A stretch of DNA of 64,000 nt, from assembly GCF_013912375.1 (NCBI RefSeq), contig NZ_JACETV010000001.1, forward strand, positions 372,001 through 436,000. The letters run 5' to 3'. Origin of the DNA: Emticicia sp. BO119. GTDB lineage: Bacteria; Bacteroidota; Bacteroidia; Cytophagales; Spirosomataceae. Shown piece after piece: positions 25,248-34,124 of the stretch. Made by a program: the position numbers and the translations under genes. The notes under the pieces are model-generated. The model was not told the origin of the DNA, ran no database searches, and saw only the letters and a list, made by a program, of their open reading frames with translations. Each line of letters opens with the position of its first letter. The stretch's first letter is position 1.

Positions 25248-25835
25248 TTATTCACTGATTTTTTTTCTGAGTTCCTTAATACGCTTAAGCTTTAATGGAT
25301 TACGCCATTCTCTGGCGGTTGCTGTCCAGTATTGATGTTTTTCTAAGAAATCAATCTGTAATTTATTCCAGCTATCGATATCTGGTATCATTTCCCGCTC
25401 ATGTAATTCTTCATAGAGCGAATGAGAAATTGGCCAGAAATCTTCGCGACCTAAATAATCAAGATCAGCATCTGCTATAATTCTTTCTAAATGATTGGTA
25501 GGATTCTGAGGGATTCGGGTGGCCATTATCATTCTGCATATCTGCTCTATCTGCCCGGTATTGTAACCGAAGCCGGGTAAAGAAACTCTTGCTAATCTAC
25601 AACTTTCTTCTTCATGCCCCCGGTAAGTGCTGATAAATCCTAAATCATGGTAGAGTGCTGCTGTCTGGAGTAAGAGCAACGTTTCTCTATCATTTATCCC
25701 TTCTGCTATAGCAATTTGCAATACGGCCTTGCTTACATCGATGGTATGGTGAATGCCATGATAAAACAATGTATCAGATAAACTATCTTCTAATTTGTCA
25801 AAAACATAATCTTCTGCTTTTTGAATGTCCATCAT
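25248..25835 (-). CDS. HD domain phosphohydrolase
   Basis: A 195-residue cytoplasmic protein with an HD domain. HHTIDVSKAV (first His), YHDLGFIS (His-Asp pair) and the later DADLDYLG aspartate form the metal site. HD proteins hydrolyse phosphomonoesters or cyclic nucleotides, and the substrate cannot be told from these motifs. It is the only minus-strand gene between the cyclic-nucleotide-binding transporter and the kinase-cyclase run, so a phosphodiesterase role is worth testing but is only inference. Confidence 0.83.
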   Translation of the reverse strand: MMDIQKAEDYVFDKLEDSLSDTLFYHGIHHTIDVSKAVLQIAIAEGINDRETLLLLQTAALYHDLGFISTYRGHEEESCRLARVSLPGFGYNTGQIEQICRMIMATRIPQNPTNHLERIIADADLDYLGREDFWPISHSLYEELHEREMIPDIDSWNKLQIDFLEKHQYWTATAREWRNPLKLKRIKELRKKISE

Positions 25836-25983
25836 GAGTATCAGTTTTAGCTTACAGGAAAACCACGCTTATCTATCTACGGTTTCAGAATGCAAATATT
25901 ATTACAAATTTTATTCAAATAATTCTAAAGAGACGCTTTTTTATCAGATACACAATGAGGAGTTATCAACTGACACCTTAAAA

Positions 25984-26014
25984 TTGTATTTTGCAGCATT
26001 CTTTGTTATTTTTG
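25984..26014 (+). promoter_or_regulatory. Promoter of the kinase-cyclase run
   Basis: TTG at 25984-25986 and TATTTTTG at 26007-26014 are 20 bp apart and fit the Bacteroidota promoter consensus. Transcription would start near 26021, 85 bases before the histidine kinase gene. Confidence 0.5.
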
Positions 26015-26105
26015 GTTAAGATTGGCTGGATAGCTGAACAATTCAAAAAAACGCTTATTATTACATAGCCAAATTTAACATTTACCCGAATATTCCAAGC
26101 GAACT

Positions 26106-27476
26106 ATGAAAGTCGATTACAGCGATATGGTAGAAAAAGGCCTATTTACGTTTTTTGTAATACGGTTTTTAAGACTTTACTTCGATACACCTACCCGATT
26201 TCCGGAACAAGATAAAATATTAAAAAGGGCATGGTTAGCCGTTATTCCTCTATTTCTGTTAGCAAGTCTGCCCGGGCTTAAATTTATCAATGAGTGGTAC
26301 TACGAGGTTTTCGTGCTTGTTGGGGCTTACTTTATCTATAAAGCCAGATATAACCGGAATACCCGTACCTTATTTACGGCTGTTCTACCGGTTGTAATCA
26401 TGATTTTCATCAATACTTTCTTTGAGTATGTATTTCCCTCATTTTATAAAGATTACGACGAGATATTTGGTACAGCTTATGGTTTCTCCTTCTTCTGGAT
26501 GATTGGCTTTGGTTTTTATGCTAATAAACAAAATAAGGTAGAACAGCAACAAAGACAAAAAGCCGAGGAGGAACGTATAAGAAATGAAGCAAAGAAGCAG
26601 GAACTTGAGTATCAGGTGGCAGAACGAACAGCGGAGCTTACAAGACAGAAAAATGAGTTAGAAGAAACAATAGCAGAACTAAAAGCTACGCAAAACCAGT
26701 TAGTACAGGCTGAAAAAATGGCCTCTTTAGGAGAACTGACAGCAGGTATTGCCCATGAAATACAAAACCCACTTAATTTTGTGAATAATTTTTCTGAATT
26801 GAGTGTGGAACTGGCTAAAGAGCTTCAAGAAGAACTGGATAGAGAAGCGCAGGATAAGGATCTGATTGTGGATCTGGTAAGTGATCTGGTGCAGAATCAG
26901 GAAAAAATAAACCATCATGGCAAACGGGCCGCAAGTATCGTAAAAGGAATGCTGCAACACTCTCGCACCAGCACAGGCCAGAAAGAAGAGACAGATATGA
27001 ATGATCTGGCAGACGAATACCTGCGCTTGTCGTATCATGGATTAAGAGCCAAAGATAAAACATTTAATGCCGACTTTAAAACACATTTAGACCCTAAAGT
27101 ACCTAAAGTAAGGATTATCCCACAGGATTTCGGCCGCGTATTATTAAACCTTTTCAACAATGGCTTTTATGCCGTACAACAAAAGGCCAGAATGGGTATT
27201 GATGGCTATAAGCCTTTAGTAGAGGTAAGAACTGAACTGGTTGAAAAGGATAAAGAAATTGTAATTAAAGTTACTGATAATGGAACGGGTATCCCTGAAA
27301 GTGTCAGAAATAAGATTTTTCAGCCATTTTTTACGACCAAGCCTACTGGTCAAGGTACAGGACTGGGCTTATCTTTAGCCTTTGATATTATTACTAAAGG
27401 GCATGGGGGTACATTAGAAGTAAATTCGAAAGAAGGAGAGGGTACTGAATTTGTGATTACTATACCAGTTGGTTAG
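26106..27476 (+). CDS. Membrane sensor histidine kinase
   Basis: A 456-residue kinase. Residues 40-140 hold four predicted membrane helices with almost no extracellular domain. A coiled coil follows (about 145-205, VEQQQRQKAEEERIRNEAKK). The H-box is GELTAGIAHEIQNPLNF with His near residue 218, and the ATPase domain has NLFNNGFYAV (N), VTDNGTGIP (G1), FFTTKPTGQGTGLGLSLA (F/G2). Its kinase core is nearly the same as that of the next gene (717 residues), so the two are paralogues. It probably signals to the receivers encoded at 29779 and 30150. Confidence 0.92.
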   Translation: MKVDYSDMVEKGLFTFFVIRFLRLYFDTPTRFPEQDKILKRAWLAVIPLFLLASLPGLKFINEWYYEVFVLVGAYFIYKARYNRNTRTLFTAVLPVVIMIFINTFFEYVFPSFYKDYDEIFGTAYGFSFFWMIGFGFYANKQNKVEQQQRQKAEEERIRNEAKKQELEYQVAERTAELTRQKNELEETIAELKATQNQLVQAEKMASLGELTAGIAHEIQNPLNFVNNFSELSVELAKELQEELDREAQDKDLIVDLVSDLVQNQEKINHHGKRAASIVKGMLQHSRTSTGQKEETDMNDLADEYLRLSYHGLRAKDKTFNADFKTHLDPKVPKVRIIPQDFGRVLLNLFNNGFYAVQQKARMGIDGYKPLVEVRTELVEKDKEIVIKVTDNGTGIPESVRNKIFQPFFTTKPTGQGTGLGLSLAFDIITKGHGGTLEVNSKEGEGTEFVITIPVG

Positions 27477-27595
27477 TGTTTTGAGTGATTTTGCCAATGA
27501 TTGATCAAGCTATCAAATCATTCATTTATGAATAACAATTCAATACTTAATTACCTGATTATTAATTTTCCTGATTCTTAAAAAATTGATAATAA

Positions 27596-29749
27596 ATGAA
27601 GCATTTTTACCTGTTAGTGATACTTATTTTCAGCATAGAAGTACAAGGACAGAAGCAAAGAAAATTTACCCCACTTGATTCAATTCCCACTTATGGTTAT
27701 ACCCTGAGTAATCATTGGAAATGGCATGCGGGAGATAATCCACTTTGGGCTAAACATGATTTTAATGATAGCCTTTGGGAAAAACTTCAGGTAGCAGAAT
27801 CTATAGAAGAATTTCCGGAACTGAGAGAGGCTGAAATAGCCTGGTTCAGAAGACCAATTCAGGTAACACAGAATTTAGTTAATCAACCTTTATCTATTAG
27901 TGTTAAACAAATGGGGGCCTCAGAAATTTATCTTGATGGTAATCTCATACACAAATTAGGGGTAGTTAGCAAAAATCCTGAAAGAGAACAAACAGATGTT
28001 AATACAACAGCACTTCCTATTGTTCTTTCTGATACCAACAAGCACATCCTCGCTGTCAGGTATTCTTTTACAAAAGAAAATTTTTATTATCCAGGCACCA
28101 ATTCCGAAACATTTCATCTAAGAATCCATAATGCAAAAGACATTGGAGAATTTTTAGAGGATCAGACAAATAGAACAGCGGGTTTCTATTACTTTTTTAC
28201 AGGTATCTTCCTGCTCTTTGCTATTCTCCATTTTTCTTTTTATGCTTCAAACAAAACCAGAAAAGTAAGCCTGAGTCTTGGCCTGACCATGCTTGCGCTT
28301 ACACTGGCGTTTTTTCTGAGAAGTCTGGAAAGTTATCAGCAGGAAATTTCATCAAAAGAATTGTATGGATTATTGTCTGTGATCACTACTTATTCAGGGG
28401 TATTTCTGATTAATGTCTCTTTATATCAATATCTCAATCAGAAATTCGGTGTTATATTTTATATACAAGCATTTTTGGTAACAGGTAGTATGTTTAGTTA
28501 TATATTTAACTTGAATCTACCGTGGTCTATTGATTCGTGGTTACCTTTTCTTTTGTTATTTATTGATTTTATAAGAGTTAGTATTCTTGCTGACAGAAGG
28601 AAGGACTCTAATGCCAAAGTGCCAATTTACTCATTACTGGTAGTGGCGTGTTGTGCTATACTTGCTATTATTGTTTTATTTATTGAAGGCTCGACTGGCA
28701 ATGGTACTGGTAGTATTATTTTAAACTTTGGTATTGTTCTCATTATCATCATGTTTTTTAGTATTCCTATCGGGCTATCCCTTTCTTTGGTCAGAGAATA
28801 TACAAGGACACATCAGGCTTTGACTAAGAAATTAATAGAAGTAGAAAAACTTTCGGCTGAAAACCTGGCTCATGAGCAGGAAAAACAACAGATACTGGCT
28901 GCGCAGAACGAAATATTAGAAAAACAGGTTGCTGAACGCACAGGAGAGTTAGCCAGATCATTAGAAGAGCTGAAAGCTACACAAACACAGCTGATTCAGA
29001 GCGAGAAACTGGCTTCTTTAGGCGAACTGACAGCGGGTATTGCCCATGAGATACAGAATCCACTGAATTTTGTGAATAATTTCTCAGAATTAAGCAAAGA
29101 GCTGATTGAGGAACTGGAAGAAGAACGAAGCAAGGACAAAGCCAAACGAGATGAAAGTCTGGAAGAAGAATTGTTGGGAGATATTGCTCAGAATCTCGAA
29201 AAAATCAATCACCATGGCAAGCGGGCGAGTAGCATTGTAAAGGGTATGCTCGAACACTCAAGAGCAAGCACTGGTAAAAAGGAACCTACAGATGTGAATG
29301 CTTTAGCCGAAGAATACCTGCGCCTGGCGTATCATGGAATCAGAGCAAAAGATAAGAGTTTCAATGCCGACTTTAAGGCTAACTTAGATGCCAGTGTTCT
29401 GAAGGTTCCATTGATTACTCAGGATTTCGGCAGGGTATTGCTCAACCTTATCAATAATGCTTTTTATGCAGTTAAGGATATGCAAGGCAAAGGGCTGGTG
29501 GTTGTAAGTACCAGAAAGTCAGATAATGAAATTGAGATTAGGGTTTCAGACAATGGCACAGGAATACCTGAGCACATTAAAGCCAAGATTTTTCAACCTT
29601 TCTTTACTACCAAACCTACAGGGCAAGGTACGGGATTAGGGCTTTCGCTGGCTTATGATATTATTACTAAAGGGCACGGAGGCACTTTAGAGGTTGAAAC
29701 AAAAGAGAGAGAGGGAACGACGTTTATCATCAAATTGCCTTATCTTTGA
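27596..29749 (+). CDS. 7TM-type sensor histidine kinase with extracytoplasmic domain
   Basis: A 717-residue kinase. After a signal peptide (MKHFYLLVILIFSIEVQG), residues 25-195 form an exported beta-rich domain resembling 7TMR-DISM or galactose-binding sensor domains. Seven membrane helices occupy about 200-400, then a coiled coil, the H-box GELTAGIAHEIQNPLNF (His near 483) and the ATPase motifs NLINNAFYAV, VSDNGTGIP and FFTTKPTGQGTGLGLSLA. The core closely matches the preceding kinase. It is followed 29 bp after its stop by a lone receiver gene, with which it is likely co-transcribed. Confidence 0.92.
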   Translation: MKHFYLLVILIFSIEVQGQKQRKFTPLDSIPTYGYTLSNHWKWHAGDNPLWAKHDFNDSLWEKLQVAESIEEFPELREAEIAWFRRPIQVTQNLVNQPLSISVKQMGASEIYLDGNLIHKLGVVSKNPEREQTDVNTTALPIVLSDTNKHILAVRYSFTKENFYYPGTNSETFHLRIHNAKDIGEFLEDQTNRTAGFYYFFTGIFLLFAILHFSFYASNKTRKVSLSLGLTMLALTLAFFLRSLESYQQEISSKELYGLLSVITTYSGVFLINVSLYQYLNQKFGVIFYIQAFLVTGSMFSYIFNLNLPWSIDSWLPFLLLFIDFIRVSILADRRKDSNAKVPIYSLLVVACCAILAIIVLFIEGSTGNGTGSIILNFGIVLIIIMFFSIPIGLSLSLVREYTRTHQALTKKLIEVEKLSAENLAHEQEKQQILAAQNEILEKQVAERTGELARSLEELKATQTQLIQSEKLASLGELTAGIAHEIQNPLNFVNNFSELSKELIEELEEERSKDKAKRDESLEEELLGDIAQNLEKINHHGKRASSIVKGMLEHSRASTGKKEPTDVNALAEEYLRLAYHGIRAKDKSFNADFKANLDASVLKVPLITQDFGRVLLNLINNAFYAVKDMQGKGLVVVSTRKSDNEIEIRVSDNGTGIPEHIKAKIFQPFFTTKPTGQGTGLGLSLAYDIITKGHGGTLEVETKEREGTTFIIKLPYL

Positions 29750-29778
29750 GATATATTTAATTGCTTAACCCGGTTTTT

Positions 29779-30153
29779 ATGAAAATATTAGTAGTTGATG
29801 ACGAAGAAGATGTAAGAACTTTATTTCAACAAAGGTTTAGGAGAGAAATCAGAGCAGGCGAATTTGATTTTGCCTTTAGCGGCTCAGGTGAAGAAGCATT
29901 GACCTATCTGGAAGGCCAGGATTCAGAAGCAGTTCTGATTTTGTCTGACATTAATATGCCTGGCATGAGCGGATTGGAACTACTGAAACAGATTCGTACT
30001 ACTTCTCCTACTGCTCCGCCTATAATTATGATGATTACTGCCTATGGAGATGAAGAGAGCCATTCGCAGGCATTGAAACTGGGAGCAAACGATTTCCTGA
30101 CTAAGCCTTTAGATTTTGGAGAACTCAAACAAAAACTTATAAGTTCGATATGA
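29779..30153 (+). CDS. Single-domain response regulator
   Basis: A 124-residue CheY-like receiver with no output domain; ATG at 29779 is preferred to a TTG at 29761. VVDDEED gives the acidic pair, [13 protein letters not shown] the phosphorylated aspartate near residue 57, TAYGD the switch threonine and LTKPLDF the lysine. Its stop overlaps the next start by 4 bp (ATGA), so it is translationally coupled to the receiver-cyclase. Its insert [20 protein letters not shown] is shared with the receiver of that protein, pointing to a duplication. Confidence 0.92.
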   Translation: MKILVVDDEEDVRTLFQQRFRREIRAGEFDFAFSGSGEEALTYLEGQDSEAVLILSDINMPGMSGLELLKQIRTTSPTAPPIIMMITAYGDEESHSQALKLGANDFLTKPLDFGELKQKLISSI

Positions 30154-31196
30154 ACGCAAAGATAATGGTTGTGGACGATGAGGCTGATTTGGAAACACTC
30201 ATCAAACAGAAATTCCGCCGACAGATTCGAGAAAAAACCTATGAATTCAGCTTTGCACAGAATGGTGCAGAAGCCTTGAAAATCTTACAGGACATACCGG
30301 ATATTGATATGATATTGAGTGATATTAATATGCCGGAAATGGATGGGCTGACCCTGTTAAGTAAACTGTCTGATAACCATCCTTTATTAAAAGCTGTGAT
30401 TGTTTCAGCCTACGGCGATATGGATAATATCAGGGTGGCTATGAACCGTGGTGCTTTTGACTTTTTAACTAAACCCATCAATTTTGAAGATTTAGAAGTA
30501 ACAGTAGAGAAAACCATAAAGCACGTCATACAACTGCGGCAGACCTTACAGGCTATTAAGGAAAACAATATCCTGAAGATGTATGTTGATGAAACTGTGC
30601 TGAAATTTATGAACAGCCATGAGTTTGAAAAATCGCTGACGGCTAACGAGACGATAGAGGCTACGGTTGTTTTTATTGATATTTGTGGTTTTACTTCAAT
30701 ATCCGAAAAAGAGTCACCTGATACCGTTGTGCATCTGATTAATAAATACTTTGATGTTATGGTAAAAGGCATTATTGATCAGGGGGGGCATGTAGATAAA
30801 TTTATGGGAGATGCCGTAATGGCTGTTTTCAAAGGTGATTACCATATTGACCGTGCTATTGAAGCGTCATTAGCAGTACGCTTGGCTATTGATAAGATTG
30901 AGGAAGTATTGCCAAATCATTCCACCTATTTACCTAAAGTATCTATTGGTATTAATACAGGAGAAATGATTTCGGGTAATATTGGTTCAGCCTCCTTGAA
31001 ACGTCTGGATTATACTGTAATCGGTGATGCTGTAAACACAGCCCAACGCTTACAATCTGCCGCAAAACCAAGTCAGATTATTATTAGCGAGGCTACTTAC
31101 GAAAAAGTAAAAGAGTCTTTTAATTGCAAAGAAGTAGGGGAGGCAACTCTCAAAAATAAAGCTCAGACAGTAAAACTGTATGAGGTGGTAGCGTAA
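30150..31196 (+). CDS. Receiver-adenylate cyclase fusion (class III)
   Basis: A 348-residue protein: receiver domain at 1-125 (phospho-acceptor in [12 protein letters not shown]), helical linker, and class III nucleotide cyclase domain at about 165-348. All catalytic residues can be seen: the metal aspartates in FIDICGFT and GDAVMAVF, the adenine-selecting lysine in VDKFMGD and the aspartate in LDYTVIGD, and the transition-state Asn and Arg in VNTAQRL. It should make cAMP from ATP when its receiver is phosphorylated, in dimeric form. It is the last gene of the two-kinase cluster and overlaps the lone receiver gene by 4 bp. Confidence 0.92.
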   Translation: MNAKIMVVDDEADLETLIKQKFRRQIREKTYEFSFAQNGAEALKILQDIPDIDMILSDINMPEMDGLTLLSKLSDNHPLLKAVIVSAYGDMDNIRVAMNRGAFDFLTKPINFEDLEVTVEKTIKHVIQLRQTLQAIKENNILKMYVDETVLKFMNSHEFEKSLTANETIEATVVFIDICGFTSISEKESPDTVVHLINKYFDVMVKGIIDQGGHVDKFMGDAVMAVFKGDYHIDRAIEASLAVRLAIDKIEEVLPNHSTYLPKVSIGINTGEMISGNIGSASLKRLDYTVIGDAVNTAQRLQSAAKPSQIIISEATYEKVKESFNCKEVGEATLKNKAQTVKLYEVVA

Positions 31197-31406
31197 CGCG
31201 CTGGCCGAAATGATGTTCTATTGATATTACCACAAGTTGGTTAGGAAATAGGTTTTGGGAGGTAATTCAGGATAATTTTTTGCTTGGTACAAAAAAAAGG
31301 CCTTTTTGAATACGTATATATTAAATTTTATAGCCGAAAGGAACGAGCAGACCGTATTTAGGGTTATTATAATTGAATAAGAATAGCATCTTGGCTATTT
31401 TGGTTG

Positions 31407-31414
31407 TATCTTTG
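31407..31414 (+). promoter_or_regulatory. Minus-7 element before sufC
   Basis: TATCTTTG exactly fits TAnnTTTG and lies 73 bp before the sufC start codon. A TTG at 31391 is closer than the usual minus-33 spacing, so the upstream box is unclear. The element suggests a separate transcript for the suf genes. Confidence 0.5.
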
Positions 31415-31487
31415 CAGCCTAATTTTTAGTATCTATCAGAGTATTCAGACAATCTTAGTCAAGAATCATTTAAAATAAAGCTTAAAA

Positions 31488-32252
31488 ATGCTCACTATCA
31501 GTAATTTACACGCGAGAATTGAGGAGAAGGAAATATTACGAGGAATAAATTTTGAAGTAAAACCCGGTGAGGTTCATGCAATAATGGGGCCAAATGGATC
31601 GGGAAAAAGTACGCTTGCTTCGGTTTTAGCAGGTAGAGAAGACTATGAAATAACCAATGGTACTGTTGAGTTCAACGGTAAAGATTTATTAGATATGTCG
31701 CCTGAAGAAAGAGCTGCAGAGGGTATCTTTCTGGCTTTTCAATACCCTGTGGAAATACCAGGTGTAACTACGGTCAATTTTCTCAAGACTGCAATAAATG
31801 AAATCCGTAAATATAATGGCCAGGAGCCTTTAGATGCGGCGCAGTTCCTGAAAAAAATGAAGGAAAGAGCAAAATTGGTAAAGATTGACGATACTTTATT
31901 GAGACGCTCACTGAATGAAGGTTTTTCGGGTGGAGAAAAGAAACGTAACGAGATTTTTCAGATGGCAATGCTTGAGCCACAATTATGTGTGCTTGACGAA
32001 ACTGATTCGGGCCTTGATATAGATGCCTTGAGAATTGTAGCCGAAGGTGTAAATAAGCTGAGAGATGAAAAACGTTCGTTTATTGTCGTGACTCACTATC
32101 AGCGTTTGTTAGATTATATAGTGCCTGACTTTGTACATGTATTATACAAAGGAAGAATAGTGAAATCGGGTACTAAAGAATTAGCACTTGAACTGGAAGA
32201 AAAAGGTTACGACTGGATTAAAGCAGAGGTTGATTCTCTTGAGGTGGCCTGA
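31488..32252 (+). CDS. sufC: Fe-S cluster assembly ATPase SufC
   Basis: A 254-residue ABC-type ATPase that works with SufB and SufD as the scaffold for Fe-S cluster assembly. MGPNGSGKST is Walker A, LNEGFSGGEKKRNEI the signature, and LCVLDETDSGLDIDAL the Walker B of SufC. FLAFQYPVEIPG is the Q-loop region characteristic of SufC. It begins a three-gene run with ridA (15 bp) and sufD. sufB and sufS, usual neighbours in Bacteroidota, are not in the window. Confidence 0.97.
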   Translation: MLTISNLHARIEEKEILRGINFEVKPGEVHAIMGPNGSGKSTLASVLAGREDYEITNGTVEFNGKDLLDMSPEERAAEGIFLAFQYPVEIPGVTTVNFLKTAINEIRKYNGQEPLDAAQFLKKMKERAKLVKIDDTLLRRSLNEGFSGGEKKRNEIFQMAMLEPQLCVLDETDSGLDIDALRIVAEGVNKLRDEKRSFIVVTHYQRLLDYIVPDFVHVLYKGRIVKSGTKELALELEEKGYDWIKAEVDSLEVA

Positions 32253-32267
32253 TTAATCCCACTACTT

Positions 32268-32648
32268 ATGACAATCATTCAGATACCAGACAGCCCCAAG
32301 CCTGTTGGCCATTATTCGCAAGCAATTGTAAGCAATAATTTGGTGTTTACCTCAGGCATTTTACCTATCAGAATAAAAACCTCCGAAAAACTATCCATTG
32401 ATGCCACGATTGAAGAACAATTGGCTGTAGTTTTTGATAATCTGATACAGATTCTTGTTGAGGCTGGTAGTAGTAAAGATAAGGTTGTAAAAACAACTGC
32501 CTATATTGTAGACGGAGATCACTGGGGGATTGTCAATCATATGTATGCCGGGTTTTTTGGGAGTCATAGACCTGCACGGTCGATTATTCCGGTAAAAGAA
32601 TTACACTTTGGCTATAAAATAGAATTAGAAGCAGTAGCAGAATTATAA
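32268..32648 (+). CDS. RidA family enamine/imine deaminase
   Basis: A 126-residue RidA (YjgF/YER057c) protein. GHYSQAIVSNNLVFTSG at the start, the catalytic arginine in RPARSIIPV and YKIELEAVAEL at the end are typical, and the arginine supports real deaminase activity against 2-aminoacrylate and related imines. It lies between sufC and sufD with gaps of 15 and 1 bp, which is unusual. PLP enzymes such as cysteine desulfurases are sensitive to 2-aminoacrylate, so protecting Fe-S assembly is a plausible reason for its position; this is inference. Confidence 0.9.
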   Translation: MTIIQIPDSPKPVGHYSQAIVSNNLVFTSGILPIRIKTSEKLSIDATIEEQLAVVFDNLIQILVEAGSSKDKVVKTTAYIVDGDHWGIVNHMYAGFFGSHRPARSIIPVKELHFGYKIELEAVAEL

Positions 32649-32649
32649 G

Positions 32650-33978
32650 ATGAGTTCTATAGAAAATACAGATTTAAAAAATCAATTACTTGCTGATTTT
32701 CAGACTTTGCAAATGCAACTGAATGGTAAAAGCTTATTGCCTATCAATCAGTTACGGAACGAAGCCATGAAAAATTTCGCTCATTTGGGCTTCCCGACTA
32801 TCCGCCATGAGGAATGGAAGTACAGCAATGTTTCAAGCCTTGCTAAACAAAACTTCAATTTCGAGGCAAGTTCTGATTTCAGCAATAAAGACTTAAAAGA
32901 GATACATCTGCCACACCTTAAAGGTAATGTTCTATACTTTATTAATGGTGTGTTTCATGCAGAATTATCGCATATCGAAAGCCCGGGAGATTATCTTCAG
33001 GTAGTACCTTTTGCTGAGGCACAAGAAAAAATGCCAGAGGTAATCAATCGCTATTTTGGGCAGTATGCTGACTACAAAAATGATGCATTCACGGCTTTAA
33101 ATACTGCTTTAGCTAAAGATGGTGTCGTAGTTCATATAGCAGATAACAAGACTTTAGAAGAGCCTGTTATTTTACGTTTTATTGGTGATACCCGCAAAGA
33201 AGATGTAGGGTCGCAAGTCAGAAACCTGATTGTAGTAGGGAAAAATGCTGAAGTAAAAATAGCTGAAGCCTACCGTACCATTGGGGATAACAGATATTTT
33301 ATTAATACTGTTACAGAGTTTGTGCTTTTTGAAGATGCACGAGCAGATTATTATAAAGTACAGAATGAAAGTGATAAAACCCATCATATTGGTACTACAC
33401 AGGTTTATCAGCAAGACCGAAGCTATTTTTATGCTGCAACGGTTACTGTAAACGGGGGGTTTGTGAGAAACAATCTGAATATTGTTTTAGATGGAGAGCA
33501 TATAGAAAGCCATATGTATGGGTTATATTTGCCAAGTGGTAAACAACATATTGATAATCATACGTTAGTTGACCATAGAAAACCCAATTGTCAGAGCAAT
33601 GAGTTATATAAGGGAATCCTGATGGATAAATCAACCGGGGTTTTTAATGGTAAGATATTTGTGCAACAGGATGCTCAGAAAACCAATGCCTATCAGAATT
33701 GTCGCAACGTTGTAACTACTGATGAAGCAACCATGAATACGAAACCACAGTTGGAGATATGGGCTGATGATGTGAAATGCTCGCACGGTACAACCACTGG
33801 GAAATTGAATGATGAAGCGATTTTCTATATGCAGTCTCGTGGGATTCCAAAAAAAGAAGCGATTCGTTTACAGTTACTGGCCTTTGCAGAAGATGTGGTG
33901 TCTCAAATAAAAATCGATTCGATCAAAGAATATCTTGAAGGATTGATAGTTGATAAATTGGCTGGTTTAGGAAAATAA
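32650..33978 (+). CDS. sufD: Fe-S cluster assembly protein SufD
   Basis: A 442-residue SufD. The N-terminal helical part has GFPTIRHEEWKYSNVSSL, and the beta-helix core carries the hallmark SHMYGLYLPSGKQHIDNHTLVDH, NGKIFVQQDAQKTNAYQ and DDVKCSHGTTTGKLNDEAIFYMQSRG. SufD joins SufB and SufC in the scaffold complex and is needed for iron entry. It ends the sufC-ridA-sufD run and is followed by a strong terminator at 34000-34030. Confidence 0.96.
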   Translation: MSSIENTDLKNQLLADFQTLQMQLNGKSLLPINQLRNEAMKNFAHLGFPTIRHEEWKYSNVSSLAKQNFNFEASSDFSNKDLKEIHLPHLKGNVLYFINGVFHAELSHIESPGDYLQVVPFAEAQEKMPEVINRYFGQYADYKNDAFTALNTALAKDGVVVHIADNKTLEEPVILRFIGDTRKEDVGSQVRNLIVVGKNAEVKIAEAYRTIGDNRYFINTVTEFVLFEDARADYYKVQNESDKTHHIGTTQVYQQDRSYFYAATVTVNGGFVRNNLNIVLDGEHIESHMYGLYLPSGKQHIDNHTLVDHRKPNCQSNELYKGILMDKSTGVFNGKIFVQQDAQKTNAYQNCRNVVTTDEATMNTKPQLEIWADDVKCSHGTTTGKLNDEAIFYMQSRGIPKKEAIRLQLLAFAEDVVSQIKIDSIKEYLEGLIVDKLAGLGK

Positions 33979-33999
33979 TCAATATCTGAATACTTTTGA

Positions 34000-34030
34000 A
34001 ATCCTCATTACAGAATGAGGATTTTTTTTT
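34000..34030 (+). terminator. Terminator after sufD
   Basis: AATCCTCATT (34000-34009) pairs perfectly with AATGAGGATT (34014-34023) around a 4-base loop and is followed by a run of T. It lies 21 bp past the sufD stop codon. Confidence 0.9.
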
Positions 34031-34124
34031 GATTCATCCTCCACTCAATAAATAATTCATAACATCGGTCTGCTGTGTTCGTTTAATAATAAGTTTAGTT
34101 TCTACACAAAACCTTTTTTTTAGC

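Noticed and set aside
25825-26019. 64-residue plus-strand ORF between the HD gene and the first histidine kinase
   Set aside because: It starts inside the 5' end of the HD gene, has biased composition (Tyr, Phe, Ser) with no domain, and overlaps the predicted promoter of the kinase gene.
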